From: Halomonas sp. QHL1
GTDB taxonomy: Bacteria > Pseudomonadota > Gammaproteobacteria > Pseudomonadales > Halomonadaceae
Assembly: GCF_001882345.1 (NCBI RefSeq)
Contig: NZ_MINL01000001.1
Location: 4,074,887 to 4,138,886, forward strand
Direction: 5' to 3'
DNA length: 64,000 nt
In this document: piece by piece, positions 16,295 to 25,226 of the stretch
Layout: each line of letters begins with the position of its first letter
Numbering within the stretch: position 1 is the first letter of the stretch
The notes under the pieces: generated by a model
The model's database searches: none
Seen by the model: the letters and a program-made list of their open reading frames with translations, nothing else
Told to the model about the DNA's origin: nothing
Position numbers and translations under genes: made by a program

Positions 16295-18205
16295 ATGCGC
16301 GAGACAGTCACCAAAGGCTTGGCGCTCCTGCTGGGTGGGCTAATCCTTTATACCTCCGCCACTGGGCCGTTCGAGAGCTTGATTCAGCGGAGTATCTTTC
16401 TCGCGCTGGTCATTCTACTAGGGCTTGCCGTTTATCCGTTAGGTGCAGGCAAGCGCTGGCGCCCGCTGGGTATCGCTATTGATGCGGTGCTGGCAGTGGG
16501 TGTGGTAGTTGCCTGTGGCTATGTGGCGCTTAACTACGAACAAATTCTGGTCGAACTCCCCTGGGCAACTCCTCGGGATATGCTGCTGACCGGCGTTCTG
16601 CTGGTGGCGATTCTGGAGCTTTCGCGACGCGCCATCGGCGTGATCTTTCCACTGTTGGTGTTAGTGGGATTGGCCTACGCGTGGCTAGGAGCAGCAATCC
16701 CAGGGCCGCTTGGTCACCGGGGGTTCGATCTCTACTACATGACCGAAACCATCTACCTCGGTGACTTAGGTGTGTGGGGCATGCTGGTCGGCGTCGCCGC
16801 GACTACCATTGCCGCTTTCGTACTGTTCGGCTGTTTGCTGCTGCATACCGGAGGCGGCAATACCTTTATGGATCTGGCGTTGCGTATCAGCGGCCGCTCG
16901 CCGGGTGGTGCTGCCAAAGTGGCCACTGTGGCCTCTGGGCTGTTTGGCATGGTCAGCGGCAGTGCCGTGGCCAATGTCGCCACCACGGGCAACTTCACCA
17001 TTCCCATGATGAAACGCTTGAACTACCCACGCCCCTTCGCAGCTGGGGTAGAAGCGGTCGCCTCGACCGGCGGCCAAATCGCGCCGCCGATCCTGGGCGC
17101 TGCGGCGTTTATCATGGCGGAGATTCTAGGCGAGAGTTACCTGCGTATTGCCTTAGCGGCTTTGCTGCCCGCGATCCTTTTCTACCTGGGGGTGTTTGTC
17201 ACCATTCACTTGGTCGCCAAGCGCCGCCAGCTGCAGGTAGTACCCGATGATGAGCTGCCAAGCTGGTCAGACGTGATTCGCCCTGAACGTATTATTCCCA
17301 TTCTGGCTGCATTAGGCGGGCTGTTTTACGGCGTGCTTAGCGGCCGTTCGATTCAAATGTCGGCGTTCTACGGCATCTTAATGACCGTGCTAACGTTCGT
17401 GCCTTTTGCGCTCATGGCCAAGATGCCGCTGCGCGAGATCCTCGGCAAGCTGGTGGCAGGCTTAGTCGATGCGGGCAAAGGCATGGTTATTATTGGCGTG
17501 CTATTGGCCGGGGCGCAGATTCTGGTCGCCATGATCGGCATGACGGGCATCGGTGTGACCTTAGCCAGCTTGATCGTCACGGTAGGCGGAGAATCGCTAT
17601 TCCTAGTCGCCTTTATCGTCGGCGGCGTGTGTCTGATTTTAGGCATGGGTATTCCCACTACGGCAGCGTATGTGCTGGTGGCGTCGGTACTGGCTCCTGC
17701 GCTAACGGCCATTGGCGTTGAACCACTGATTGCCCATCTGTTTGTTTTCTACTTCGCCACTCTGTCGGTGATTACACCGCCCGTCTGTATTGCGGTCTTT
17801 GTAGCCTCAGGTATTGCCGACACCAACTGGTTGCCTGCGGCGGTTGAGTCAGTGCGCTTGGCGGCGGCTATCTACGTCATCCCCTTCCTGCTGTTGATCT
17901 ACCCGGCCTTGGCGGGGTTTGGTTCCGCCCTGGAGATCGTCTTGGCCAGCTGCCAAGGGGTCGTGTTCGTGATGGCGTTTGCCGCGCTGATGTCCCGGGT
18001 AGCCATGACGGGTAAGCGTTTGATCGATGTTGTAGCGCTGATCGCGGTGATTGGGCTGGCGCTGACGCCCGGCTGGCTGACCACGCTGGCAGCGCTAGCC
18101 CTGATCATTGGGCTATTTATACGCCGCCGCTCGCTGCTGAGAGACGAGCTGGCGTCTGTCGCGGGCGACCACCACTCTCTTCAGGCCAAGGAGACACAGC
18201 TATGA
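16295..18205 (+). CDS. TRAP transporter fused permease, 4TM-12TM (636 aa)
   Basis: The inner-membrane part of a tripartite sodium-coupled uptake system in which the small (DctQ-like) and large (DctM-like) subunits are joined, as is normal with TAXI receptors. The N-terminal 170 residues hold about five hydrophobic helices and the rest the DctM-type domain with SGSAVANVATTG, STGGQIAPPILGAAAF and the repeated GMGIPTTAAYVL signature. ATG 16295 was chosen because GGAG lies nine bases upstream; TTG 16280 and ATG 16289 are alternatives. Its stop overlaps the ATG of the AtuA-family gene (ATGA at 18202), indicating translational coupling. Confidence 0.95.
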   Translation: MRETVTKGLALLLGGLILYTSATGPFESLIQRSIFLALVILLGLAVYPLGAGKRWRPLGIAIDAVLAVGVVVACGYVALNYEQILVELPWATPRDMLLTGVLLVAILELSRRAIGVIFPLLVLVGLAYAWLGAAIPGPLGHRGFDLYYMTETIYLGDLGVWGMLVGVAATTIAAFVLFGCLLLHTGGGNTFMDLALRISGRSPGGAAKVATVASGLFGMVSGSAVANVATTGNFTIPMMKRLNYPRPFAAGVEAVASTGGQIAPPILGAAAFIMAEILGESYLRIALAALLPAILFYLGVFVTIHLVAKRRQLQVVPDDELPSWSDVIRPERIIPILAALGGLFYGVLSGRSIQMSAFYGILMTVLTFVPFALMAKMPLREILGKLVAGLVDAGKGMVIIGVLLAGAQILVAMIGMTGIGVTLASLIVTVGGESLFLVAFIVGGVCLILGMGIPTTAAYVLVASVLAPALTAIGVEPLIAHLFVFYFATLSVITPPVCIAVFVASGIADTNWLPAAVESVRLAAAIYVIPFLLLIYPALAGFGSALEIVLASCQGVVFVMAFAALMSRVAMTGKRLIDVVALIAVIGLALTPGWLTTLAALALIIGLFIRRRSLLRDELASVAGDHHSLQAKETQL

Positions 18206-19608
18206 GCTTTTTATTAGGCAGCGGGGCGGGCTTTTCCGGCGACCGTACCGATGCGGCCGTGGCGGTGGTGGCAGAGTTGATCAAGCGACAGCAACCTTCT
18301 GCTCTAGTATTTGAAACCCTGGGTGAACGGACATTGGCAGCAGCCCACCGGGCGATGCGCGACGACCCCGAAAGCGGGTTTGAGCCGCTGTTGGACGAGC
18401 TGCTCGCCCCAGTGCTACGCGACTGTCTGGACCACGGAATTAAAATTCTAGGCAACTTCGGTGCAGCGAACCCTGGTGGCGCGTGCCAGGTAATTGCGGA
18501 GCTGGCCGCACAGCTTGGTCGCGCTGATGTGCGCATTGCCCAGGTGCATGGCGATGATATCCGACAGCAGCTACATAGCTTGGACTTACAGCGCTGGGAG
18601 GCCGAGCGGCTGGATATGCCGGGCGATGACGCCCTGATTTCAGCCAATGTTTACCTGGGTGCCAAGGCGCTGGCCGAAGCGCTGGCCATGCAAGCCGATG
18701 TCGTGGTCACCGGGCGTGTTGCCGACCCGGCACTGTTTTTAGCGCCGCTGATGCACCACTTCGACTGGCGTTGGGACGATTGGGATCGCCTGGCCTGCGG
18801 CATGATGGCGGGGCATTTAGCAGAGTGTGGCGCTCAGGTGAGCGGTGGCTACTTTGCCGATCCGGGTTTTAAAGACGTGCCGGGTCTTGCCACGGTGGGC
18901 TATCCGATTATCGAAGTAGAGCAGGATGGCAGCCTTATTATTACCAAGCCTACCAATACCGGTGGCTGTGTTACCGAGCAAACGGTCAAAGAACAGCTGC
19001 TTTATGAAGTGCATGACCCGGCTAATTACCTTACTCCGGATGTCACGGTGGATCTTTCCCATGCCGTGGTGCGTCAGTTATCACCCAACCGCGTGGCGGT
19101 GACGGGGATAAGGGGCAAGCCTGCGCCTGAGCGGCTAAAAACCACCGTGTGCTACGAAGGTGGCTGGCAGGGAGAGGCGGAAATTTCCTATGCAGGGCCC
19201 AACGCGCTGGCAAGAGCCCAGCTTGCAGCGCAGGTGCTGCGCGAGCGGTTGGTGTTTCGAGCCCCCGCTGAGCTGCGCACTCGCTTGGATATCATTGGCC
19301 TGGCCAGCGTATTTGATAGCGATAGCGGTGAGCTACAGCGTAGCGCTTTAGCGTCTGCCAGCGGTGATTATCGGCTGCGGCTGGCGGCCGAACACAGCGA
19401 GCGACGCTGGGTCGCCCGCGCTACCCAGGAGCTATTGGCGCTTTATTGTGCCGGGCCTGCGGGCGGCGGCGGCGTGCGTCGTCAGTTTCAACGGCGAGTA
19501 TTCACGGCTTCATATTTGGTCAAGCGTAGCGACGTTCATGCCCATGCCAGTCTGTTTGAATCGTCGCCCCTCGGCGAACGTAGGAGTGAACGTTATGTTG
19601 CAAGCTGA
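18202..19608 (+). CDS. AtuA-family (DUF1446) protein (468 aa)
   Basis: Resembles AtuA, a protein of acyclic terpene (citronellol/geranyl-CoA) catabolism in Pseudomonas whose chemistry is not settled; it is typically found with acyl-CoA or hydroxy-acid catabolic genes. Family segments visible are the N-terminal GSGAGFSGDRTDAA, the KILGNFGAANPGGAC loop, VVTGRVADPALF and TNTGGCVTEQTVKEQLLYE. Many AtuA proteins carry an extra C-terminal ferredoxin-fold domain; here that part is a separate gene starting 14 bases before this one ends. Translationally coupled to the TRAP permease (ATGA overlap) with AAGGAGA upstream. The position makes it likely that it acts on the imported compound. Confidence 0.85.
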   Translation: MSFLLGSGAGFSGDRTDAAVAVVAELIKRQQPSALVFETLGERTLAAAHRAMRDDPESGFEPLLDELLAPVLRDCLDHGIKILGNFGAANPGGACQVIAELAAQLGRADVRIAQVHGDDIRQQLHSLDLQRWEAERLDMPGDDALISANVYLGAKALAEALAMQADVVVTGRVADPALFLAPLMHHFDWRWDDWDRLACGMMAGHLAECGAQVSGGYFADPGFKDVPGLATVGYPIIEVEQDGSLIITKPTNTGGCVTEQTVKEQLLYEVHDPANYLTPDVTVDLSHAVVRQLSPNRVAVTGIRGKPAPERLKTTVCYEGGWQGEAEISYAGPNALARAQLAAQVLRERLVFRAPAELRTRLDIIGLASVFDSDSGELQRSALASASGDYRLRLAAEHSERRWVARATQELLALYCAGPAGGGGVRRQFQRRVFTASYLVKRSDVHAHASLFESSPLGERRSERYVAS

Positions 19609-19951
19609 ACCCACGCAAACGCCGGTGCACCCGCATTCCTCGGTCACCCTTCATCAAATCGCCCATGCCCGTGCAGGTGATAAGGGCGAGCGGCTGAATG
19701 TGGCGTTATTTGCCTATGACCCAGACCACTACACCACCTTGCTGGAGCAGGTAACCGAGGAGCGGGTGCTGGCGCTGTTTGCCCACCGCGGTGCCAGCCG
19801 AGTGCGGCGTTACCCCTTGCCTAATTTGGCGGGCATGAACTTCGTGATCGATGATGTGCTGCAGGGCGGCGTTAATGGCGCGCTCAACCTGGATGGGCAT
19901 GGCAAAACGCTGTCGTTTTTGCTGTTAAGCATGGAGGTTAATTCTAGCTAG
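19595..19951 (+). CDS. AtuA C-terminal-like ferredoxin-fold protein (118 aa)
   Basis: This small protein corresponds to the domain that follows AtuA, either fused or as its own gene. Seen features: HARAGDKGERLNVALFAYD, an FAHRGASRVRRYPLPNL stretch, a NFVIDDVLQGGVNG segment and GHGKTLSFLLL near the end. The start is ATG 19595, which has TAGGAG eight bases upstream and overlaps the last 14 bases of the AtuA-family gene; the longer frame back to 19364 is only the shadow of that gene. It probably forms a complex with the AtuA-family protein. It is the last gene of the LysR-controlled cluster. Confidence 0.8.
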   Translation: MLQAEPTQTPVHPHSSVTLHQIAHARAGDKGERLNVALFAYDPDHYTTLLEQVTEERVLALFAHRGASRVRRYPLPNLAGMNFVIDDVLQGGVNGALNLDGHGKTLSFLLLSMEVNSS

Positions 19952-20088
19952 ACCTTTTTAAACGCGCCCCTCGACTTAGGTGGTCATGACCCGCTGCCCA
20001 AAACGCCTTACTATGACGACAAAATACGCAAGCTAATTAATATAGCGATAGCTACGTCGTCTCTTAAGAGCCGCTAAGGAGCAGCCCT

Positions 20089-21312
20089 ATGACCTCCGCA
20101 ACGCTAGGTGCCCGGCGCTTCAAAGTGCTGCTGGCGGGCGTTTTCAGCCAGATACTGTGTGTCGGGGTCGCCCGCTTTGCCTATACCCCGTTACTGCCGG
20201 TGATGCAGCAGCAAACCTGGATGGGCGACGCCGATGGCGGCTGGCTGGCGGCGCTTAACTACGCGGGCTATATGCTGGGGGCGGTGCTGGCTGCCTCTAT
20301 TCGCAGTATTTATATCAAAGACACGCTATTTCGCTGTGGGCTAATACTCGCCGTGCTCACCACTGCGGGCATGGCGCTTACCGAGCACTTCTGGGTGTGG
20401 GCGGGGCTACGCTTTATAGCCGGTCTTTCCAGCAGCGCTTCCATGCTATTAGCGTCAGGGCTGATTCTTCACTGGTTAATGCAACACCGCCAGCGTGGCG
20501 AGCTGGGTATTCATTTTGCTGGTGTGGGCTTAGGCATGATTGTCGCAGCGGTGGCGGTGGAAATGATGCTGCAGCTCTCGTTTAGCTGGCAGACCCAGTG
20601 GTGGGGCTTTAGCCTGCTGGGGGCCGCGCTGTTAGTGCCCGCCTGGCGGTGGTTGCCGCGCCCGGTAAAACCGGTTGAAGGCGCGCACGCGGCGAATAGC
20701 CAGCCCGCTATGCTGCCTACGCGCACTTTTATGCGCTGGATGCTCGCCGCCTACTTTTGCGCCGGTTACGGCTATGTGATCAGCGCTACCTTCTTAGTCG
20801 CCATCGTTGAGCGAGAACCGCTGCTCGCGGGAATGGGCAACTGGACCTTTGCCCTGGCCGGTTTAGCCGCTGCCCCTGCGGTCATGCTATGGGATTTAGT
20901 CGCCCGTCGAGTCGGCTACTTAGGGGCGTTGATTATCGCCATGGCGATTCAGGTGGTGGGTATTGTGCTACCGGCGATTACCGCAAATGCAGCGATTGTG
21001 CTGCTAAGTGCCGTGCTTTACGGCGGCACCTTCCTCGGCTGCGTCAGCCTGGTGCTCACCATGGCAGGCAGGCTCTATCCTTCCAGCCCCGCTCGGCTAA
21101 TGGGGCAGATGACCCTGGCGTATGGCGCCGCCCAAATATGCGCCCCGGCGTTAACCGGCATGCTGGCGGAAGCCTCCGGTCATTATGGCGTTGGGCTGTG
21201 GTTGGCGGGCGGCTTTGTAACGCTTGGCGCCGTATTGCTGGCCTATTTGCGCAAGGTGGATCAAACCGCACAGCGCTTGGATGCCGCTGCCAAAGCCACG
21301 GTATACGCCTAG
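20089..21312 (+). CDS. YbfB/YjiJ-family MFS transporter (407 aa)
   Basis: Twelve hydrophobic helices over 407 residues, with the family N-terminus (VGVARFAYTPLLPVMQQ) and a GGWLAALNYAGYMLGAVL segment that matches YbfB/YjiJ-type major facilitator proteins. The family substrate is not established. The start ATG 20089 has TAAGGAGC upstream. It stands about 140 bases after the AtuA cluster and may or may not be part of it; no terminator is obvious between them. The carboxylate cluster context hints at export or uptake of a related acid, but that is inference. Confidence 0.9.
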   Translation: MTSATLGARRFKVLLAGVFSQILCVGVARFAYTPLLPVMQQQTWMGDADGGWLAALNYAGYMLGAVLAASIRSIYIKDTLFRCGLILAVLTTAGMALTEHFWVWAGLRFIAGLSSSASMLLASGLILHWLMQHRQRGELGIHFAGVGLGMIVAAVAVEMMLQLSFSWQTQWWGFSLLGAALLVPAWRWLPRPVKPVEGAHAANSQPAMLPTRTFMRWMLAAYFCAGYGYVISATFLVAIVEREPLLAGMGNWTFALAGLAAAPAVMLWDLVARRVGYLGALIIAMAIQVVGIVLPAITANAAIVLLSAVLYGGTFLGCVSLVLTMAGRLYPSSPARLMGQMTLAYGAAQICAPALTGMLAEASGHYGVGLWLAGGFVTLGAVLLAYLRKVDQTAQRLDAAAKATVYA

Positions 21313-21414
21313 GGGTTAGCGCCTAGGGCCTAGCCCTTAGGAATAGGGCCGAGTGGGCATTGCCCGTGAAATCCTTTAGGATGAGCGCCTTTTTCTGACA
21401 GGGTAAATGGGCAA

Positions 21415-22878
21415 ATGACCTCTTCTAGGCAACCTCGCACCCAATGGCTAGGCCGCTGGGGGTTTATGCTGGCGGCAACCGGTTCTGCAGTTGGGCTGGG
21501 CAATATCTGGAAATTCCCTTATATCACCGGGGAGTTCGGCGGCGGTGCCTTCGTACTGGTGTATCTAGCCTGTATTTTTGCCGTGGGTGTGCCGGTAATG
21601 ATGACCGAGATCGCCTTTGGGCGGCGCGGCCGCGGCAGTCCTATTGATGCCATTCGCCGTGTGGTCAATGAATCAGGCAGTTCATCGGTATGGTCGTTGA
21701 TCGGCTGGATGGCGATGCTCTGCGGCTTTATGATCCTGTCTTTTTACGTGGTCGTGGCGGGCTGGTCGTTCTCGTATCTGTGGAAAATGCTAACCGGCGG
21801 TTTGTCAGGCAGCAGCGTTGACGACATGGCCGCCGTGTTTGGCGCCAATAACGCCAACCCGCTGAATCTTGGCTTCTGGAGCACCTTAGTCACGCTGCTG
21901 ACCATGTTGATTGTGGGCAAAGGCGTGCAGCAGGGTATCGAAAAGAGCGTTAGTTGGATGATGCCGGGGCTAGTGATCATGCTGGTGGTGCTGATCGGTT
22001 TCGGCATGTTCTCCGGTGGCTTTGGCGCGGCGGTTAACTTCCTGTTCTCGTTCAACGCGGGCAGCCTCTCTAGCGAGGGCCTGCTGGCGGCGCTTGGTCA
22101 CGCGTTTTTTACCCTCTCGCTGGCCTCCGGGGCGATTCTTACCTACGGCAGCTACTTGCCCAAGGGCGCCTCGATTGGCCGCACCACGGTGAGTGTGGCA
22201 GTGGCGGATACCGTTGTGGCGCTGATGGCAGGGCTGGCGATCTTCCCGGTCATTTTCGCCAACGGCATGAACCCCGGCGAAGGCCCAGGGCTGATCTTTA
22301 TGAGCCTGCCGCTGGCCTTCCAGGCGATGCCACTGGGCACGCTGTTTGGCATTCTGTTCTTCCTGATGCTCTCCATGGCCGCATTAACCTCCTCGATCTC
22401 TATGGTCGAAGCCACGGTCTCCTGGCTGTGCGATAACAAAGGTATCTCGCGTTCGAAAGCCGCCTGGGGCACGGGCATTGTGCTGTGGTTGATCAGCACC
22501 CTGGCGATGCTGTCGTTTAACCTGGGCGCGGATTGGACACTGGCCGGTAAGAATTTGTTTGACTGGCTGGACTACCTGACATCGCGCTGGATGATGCCGC
22601 TGGGTGGTCTGGGCATGGTGGTGCTGGCGGGGTTTGTATTAAAGAGCGACTCCTTCCGCGAAGAGCTCGGGCTTGCACCGCTACCTTATGCGCTATGGCT
22701 AACCATGGTGCGCTACGTTAGCCCGCTCGGCATTGTGGTGATTTTCGTCGATGCGCTGGGGATCTATCAGGTTTCGTTTGCCGCACACTGGCCTTGGCTA
22801 CTAGCCCTTCTGGTTGCCATGGCAGCGCTTGGCGAAACCCTAAGCCCGCGGCTGCGTACCGCGCTTAGTGCTGGTTAA
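21415..22878 (+). CDS. sodium-dependent NSS-family transporter (487 aa)
   Basis: A neurotransmitter:sodium symporter homologue, probably importing an amino acid with sodium. The unwound TM1 motif GSAVGLGNIWKFPY, which binds substrate and sodium, is at residues about 23-36, followed by GGGAFVLVYL; about eleven to twelve helices are predicted by eye. The MATSE-like central region (FTLSLASGAILTYGSYLPKG) is the TM6 equivalent. Its 3' end overlaps the convergent umuC gene by 39 bases. The stretch before it (21313-21414) has several CTAGG/CCTAG palindromic words but no clear terminator. Confidence 0.93.
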   Translation: MTSSRQPRTQWLGRWGFMLAATGSAVGLGNIWKFPYITGEFGGGAFVLVYLACIFAVGVPVMMTEIAFGRRGRGSPIDAIRRVVNESGSSSVWSLIGWMAMLCGFMILSFYVVVAGWSFSYLWKMLTGGLSGSSVDDMAAVFGANNANPLNLGFWSTLVTLLTMLIVGKGVQQGIEKSVSWMMPGLVIMLVVLIGFGMFSGGFGAAVNFLFSFNAGSLSSEGLLAALGHAFFTLSLASGAILTYGSYLPKGASIGRTTVSVAVADTVVALMAGLAIFPVIFANGMNPGEGPGLIFMSLPLAFQAMPLGTLFGILFFLMLSMAALTSSISMVEATVSWLCDNKGISRSKAAWGTGIVLWLISTLAMLSFNLGADWTLAGKNLFDWLDYLTSRWMMPLGGLGMVVLAGFVLKSDSFREELGLAPLPYALWLTMVRYVSPLGIVVIFVDALGIYQVSFAAHWPWLLALLVAMAALGETLSPRLRTALSAG

Positions 22879-24198
22879 CGCCTGCTGTTTTTTCTGCTTC
22901 TGCTTTGCCTCGAAGGCGGCAACAGCGCCGGGGTGGGTGCCTACTTTCATCAGCTCATCCCAGCGCGTGGTATAGCGGTCTGAGCGGTGGGCGCAGCGCA
23001 GTTGCCAAGCAGCAGGCGCATTCGTCATACCAAAGCGAATGGTGCCTTGCCCCATCTGCTGGTTAATCTGATCTACCGTGGCCATCAAAAATGGGTGACG
23101 ATCCCGGGTGGGTGGATGCAACAGCGAAAGCTGGTGCTGCTCGGCGTCCACCAAATCCAGCAGCATCACCCCAGCTTTCATAAACTGGTAGCGAGGGCGG
23201 TGAATCTGCTCAAGCCCTTGGCGAACGGCATCAAGGATCACCCGGGTGTCGTCGCTGGGCGAGGGCAGGGCGATCACTGCGTTGGGGAAGTACTGCTTCT
23301 GGTCCCGCCGATGGCGGTTAGTGTTGAGAAATACCATGACCGCTCGGGCCAGGCTCTGCTGTTCGCGTAGTTTTTCAGCACTACGCTGGGCGTTACGGCG
23401 TAGGGCGTTATGCACTTCTGCAAAAACACCGGTTGGTTGGCCGAAAGAGCGCGATGTCATAATGCGCTGGCGCGGTTGATCCAGAGCATTCATCTCCATA
23501 CAGGGCGTACCGCGCAGCTCGAGCGCGGTGCGTGCCAGCACCACCGAGAAACGCTTGCGGAGCTGTTTCTCATCGCTTTCCCGCAGGTCCCAGGCGGTGT
23601 TGACGCCGCCAATGGCCAGGCGCTCGGCTAGGCGTCGGCCGACGCCCCACACGCTGCCCACCGGGGTACGTTTGAGCAACGCCTCAGTGGTGTGGCCCTG
23701 CCCATTAAGCAGGCAAACACCCTGGTAGTAAGGATCGTGCTTGGCAAAGTGGTTAGCCAGCTTGGCGAGCGTATGGGTAGGTGCCAGCCCAACGCATACC
23801 GGTAAGCCCAAGTAGCGACGAATACGCTGGCGCAATTCTCGTCCCAGCCCCTCACACTGCTCTGTTGTGAAACCGTCTAAATAGACGAACATCTCATCAA
23901 TGGAGTAGGGGGCAATCTCTGGGCAGGCATCGCGCAGCAGTTGGGCCAGTCGTGCCGACATATCGCCGTAGAGCTCATAGTTAGACGACAGTAAGTGGAT
24001 CTCGCCGCTCCGGCGCAACCCTTCAAGCTTGAAGGCGGGCGTACCCATGGGTATATCGAGCGCTTTTAACTCTGCAGAGCGGGCGATCACGCAGCCGTCG
24101 TTGTTCGACATTACCCCCACGGGCCTACCTTCCAACTTGGGCTGAAAAACCCGCTCGCAGCTGACGTAGAAATTGTTGGCATCAACGAGACCGATCAT
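22840..24198 (-). CDS. umuC: DNA polymerase V catalytic subunit UmuC (452 aa)
   Basis: A Y-family translesion polymerase that, with processed UmuD, copies past damaged bases. Catalytic segments are visible: LVDANNFYVSCERVF at the N-terminus with the first metal Asp and steric-gate region, SNNDGCVIARS, and YSIDEMFVYLDG with the second acidic pair; the helix-hairpin-helix region VGSVWGVGRRLAERL follows and the little-finger domain fills the C-terminal half. ATG 24198 is five bases after GAGGAG; the GTG at 24204 lies too close to that site. Expressed with umuD, whose stop is 13 bases upstream, under the LexA box. The C-terminus overlaps the convergent NSS transporter gene. Confidence 0.95.
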   Translation of the reverse strand: MIGLVDANNFYVSCERVFQPKLEGRPVGVMSNNDGCVIARSAELKALDIPMGTPAFKLEGLRRSGEIHLLSSNYELYGDMSARLAQLLRDACPEIAPYSIDEMFVYLDGFTTEQCEGLGRELRQRIRRYLGLPVCVGLAPTHTLAKLANHFAKHDPYYQGVCLLNGQGHTTEALLKRTPVGSVWGVGRRLAERLAIGGVNTAWDLRESDEKQLRKRFSVVLARTALELRGTPCMEMNALDQPRQRIMTSRSFGQPTGVFAEVHNALRRNAQRSAEKLREQQSLARAVMVFLNTNRHRRDQKQYFPNAVIALPSPSDDTRVILDAVRQGLEQIHRPRYQFMKAGVMLLDLVDAEQHQLSLLHPPTRDRHPFLMATVDQINQQMGQGTIRFGMTNAPAAWQLRCAHRSDRYTTRWDELMKVGTHPGAVAAFEAKQKQKKQQALTSTKRGTQPRA

Positions 24199-24211
24199 CG
24201 CCACTCCTCAG

Positions 24212-24664
24212 TCAACGTAAGTACTCATGCACGACGGCGCGCACCACACCCCATAGCTGGCAGTCGCTGTTTTCAAGTGGCAGTGGAGGGTAGTGCGGAT
24301 GCGTTGAGCAAAGGTGCGGCGTTCCCTGATAGAGCGCATAGCGTTTAATCAGCGCCTCGCCCTCCAGCATAGCCACCAGAATATGTCCCAGGCGCGGTTC
24401 AATACTGCGATCAACCACCAGCAAATCACCCTCAAAAATCCCCCAACCCTCCATGCTGTCGCCGGTAGCGGTGACATAAAACGTCTGAGTAGGGTTTTTA
24501 ACCAGCCGTGTATTGAGATCCAGCGTGCAGGGTTCGTAATCCTGCGCAGGCGAAGGAAAGCCGCTAAAACCAGCGCGGCCCATAAAGGTTAAATAAGGCA
24601 GCGGCTGGGAAGTTAACGGCAAGGCTGGAGAAAAGTGAACTGACTGGCCCGGCATCGTCGGCAT
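24212..24664 (-). CDS. umuD: UmuD, S24-family self-cleaving protein (150 aa)
   Basis: Partner of UmuC; RecA filaments trigger its self-cleavage to the active form. The catalytic Ser70 lies in ATGDSMEG and Lys107 in ALIKRYA. The cleavage region reads GFSGFPSPAQDYE, aligning with CGFPSPA of E. coli UmuD, so the bond would be Ser34-Gly35 (Cys-Gly in E. coli). Length is normal for the family. The start follows AAGGATCAGG. A near-consensus LexA site lies immediately upstream, so the pair is an SOS operon. Confidence 0.95.
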   Translation of the reverse strand: MPTMPGQSVHFSPALPLTSQPLPYLTFMGRAGFSGFPSPAQDYEPCTLDLNTRLVKNPTQTFYVTATGDSMEGWGIFEGDLLVVDRSIEPRLGHILVAMLEGEALIKRYALYQGTPHLCSTHPHYPPLPLENSDCQLWGVVRAVVHEYLR

Positions 24665-24678
24665 CCTGATCCTTAAAA

Positions 24679-24698
24679 TATTGTATAAATATACAGTA
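24679..24698 (-). promoter_or_regulatory. LexA (SOS) box of umuDC
   Basis: Read on the minus strand the site is TACTGTATATTTATACAATA, which differs from the ideal palindrome TACTGTATATATATACAGTA at only two positions. It lies 15 bases upstream of the umuD start. Confidence 0.92.
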
Positions 24699-24754
24699 TT
24701 TTGCGCCAGGAAAGAAAATGCAAATTGACGGGAAGAGGAGCACTCTACTCCCCC

Positions 24755-25093
24755 ATGTCATTGCGAAGAGCGCCAACCCTCCCCATGTCATTGCGAGGAG
24801 CGCAGCGACGCGGCAATCTGAACTGGCGGCGCCAGGAAACCCAGAGATTGCTTCACTCCGTTCGCAATGACACTCCCCCATGTCATTGCGAGGAGCGCAG
24901 CGACGCGGCAATCTGAACTAGCGGCGGCAGGAACCCCGAGATTGCTTCACTGCGTTCGCAATGACACCACGCCTGTCATTGCGAGGAGCGCAGCGACGCG
25001 GCAATCTGAACCTGCGGTGGCAGGAACCCCCGAGATTGCTTCACTGCGTTCGCAATGACAAAACGAGATCGCCACGCTCCGCTCGCGATGACA
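24755..25093. repeat. cluster of REP/BIME-like palindromic repeats (three full units plus partial units)
   Basis: Three near-identical units of about 86 bases lie at 24786-24872, 24881-24966 and 24974-25060. Each begins TGTCATTGCGAGGAGCGCAG, continues CGACGCGGCAATCT, has a variable middle, and closes with AGATTGCTTCACTGCG and TTCGCAATGACA, so the ends can pair into a long stem. A partial unit (24755-24774) precedes and a variant half-unit (25061-25093, CGAGATCGCCACGC to CGCGATGACA) follows. The same family occurs at 58401, 61090 and 63946. The whole intergenic stretch between umuD and glyA is mostly this repeat. Confidence 0.88.
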
Positions 25094-25226
25094 CTCAACC
25101 TGTCATTACATGAGTCACGCTCATGCACGACCTGACGCGGATGCGATGAAAGTCGCGTCAGGCTGCGTTATGATAGCGCCCTCGCTTCTCCCATGATGAC
25201 CCTTTCTCGTTACGAGGTTCCCGCCG

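Noticed and set aside
24755..25093. Possible CRISPR array because of regular repeats
   Set aside because: Units are about 86 bases, palindromic, nearly contiguous and without unique spacers of constant length; no cas genes nearby.
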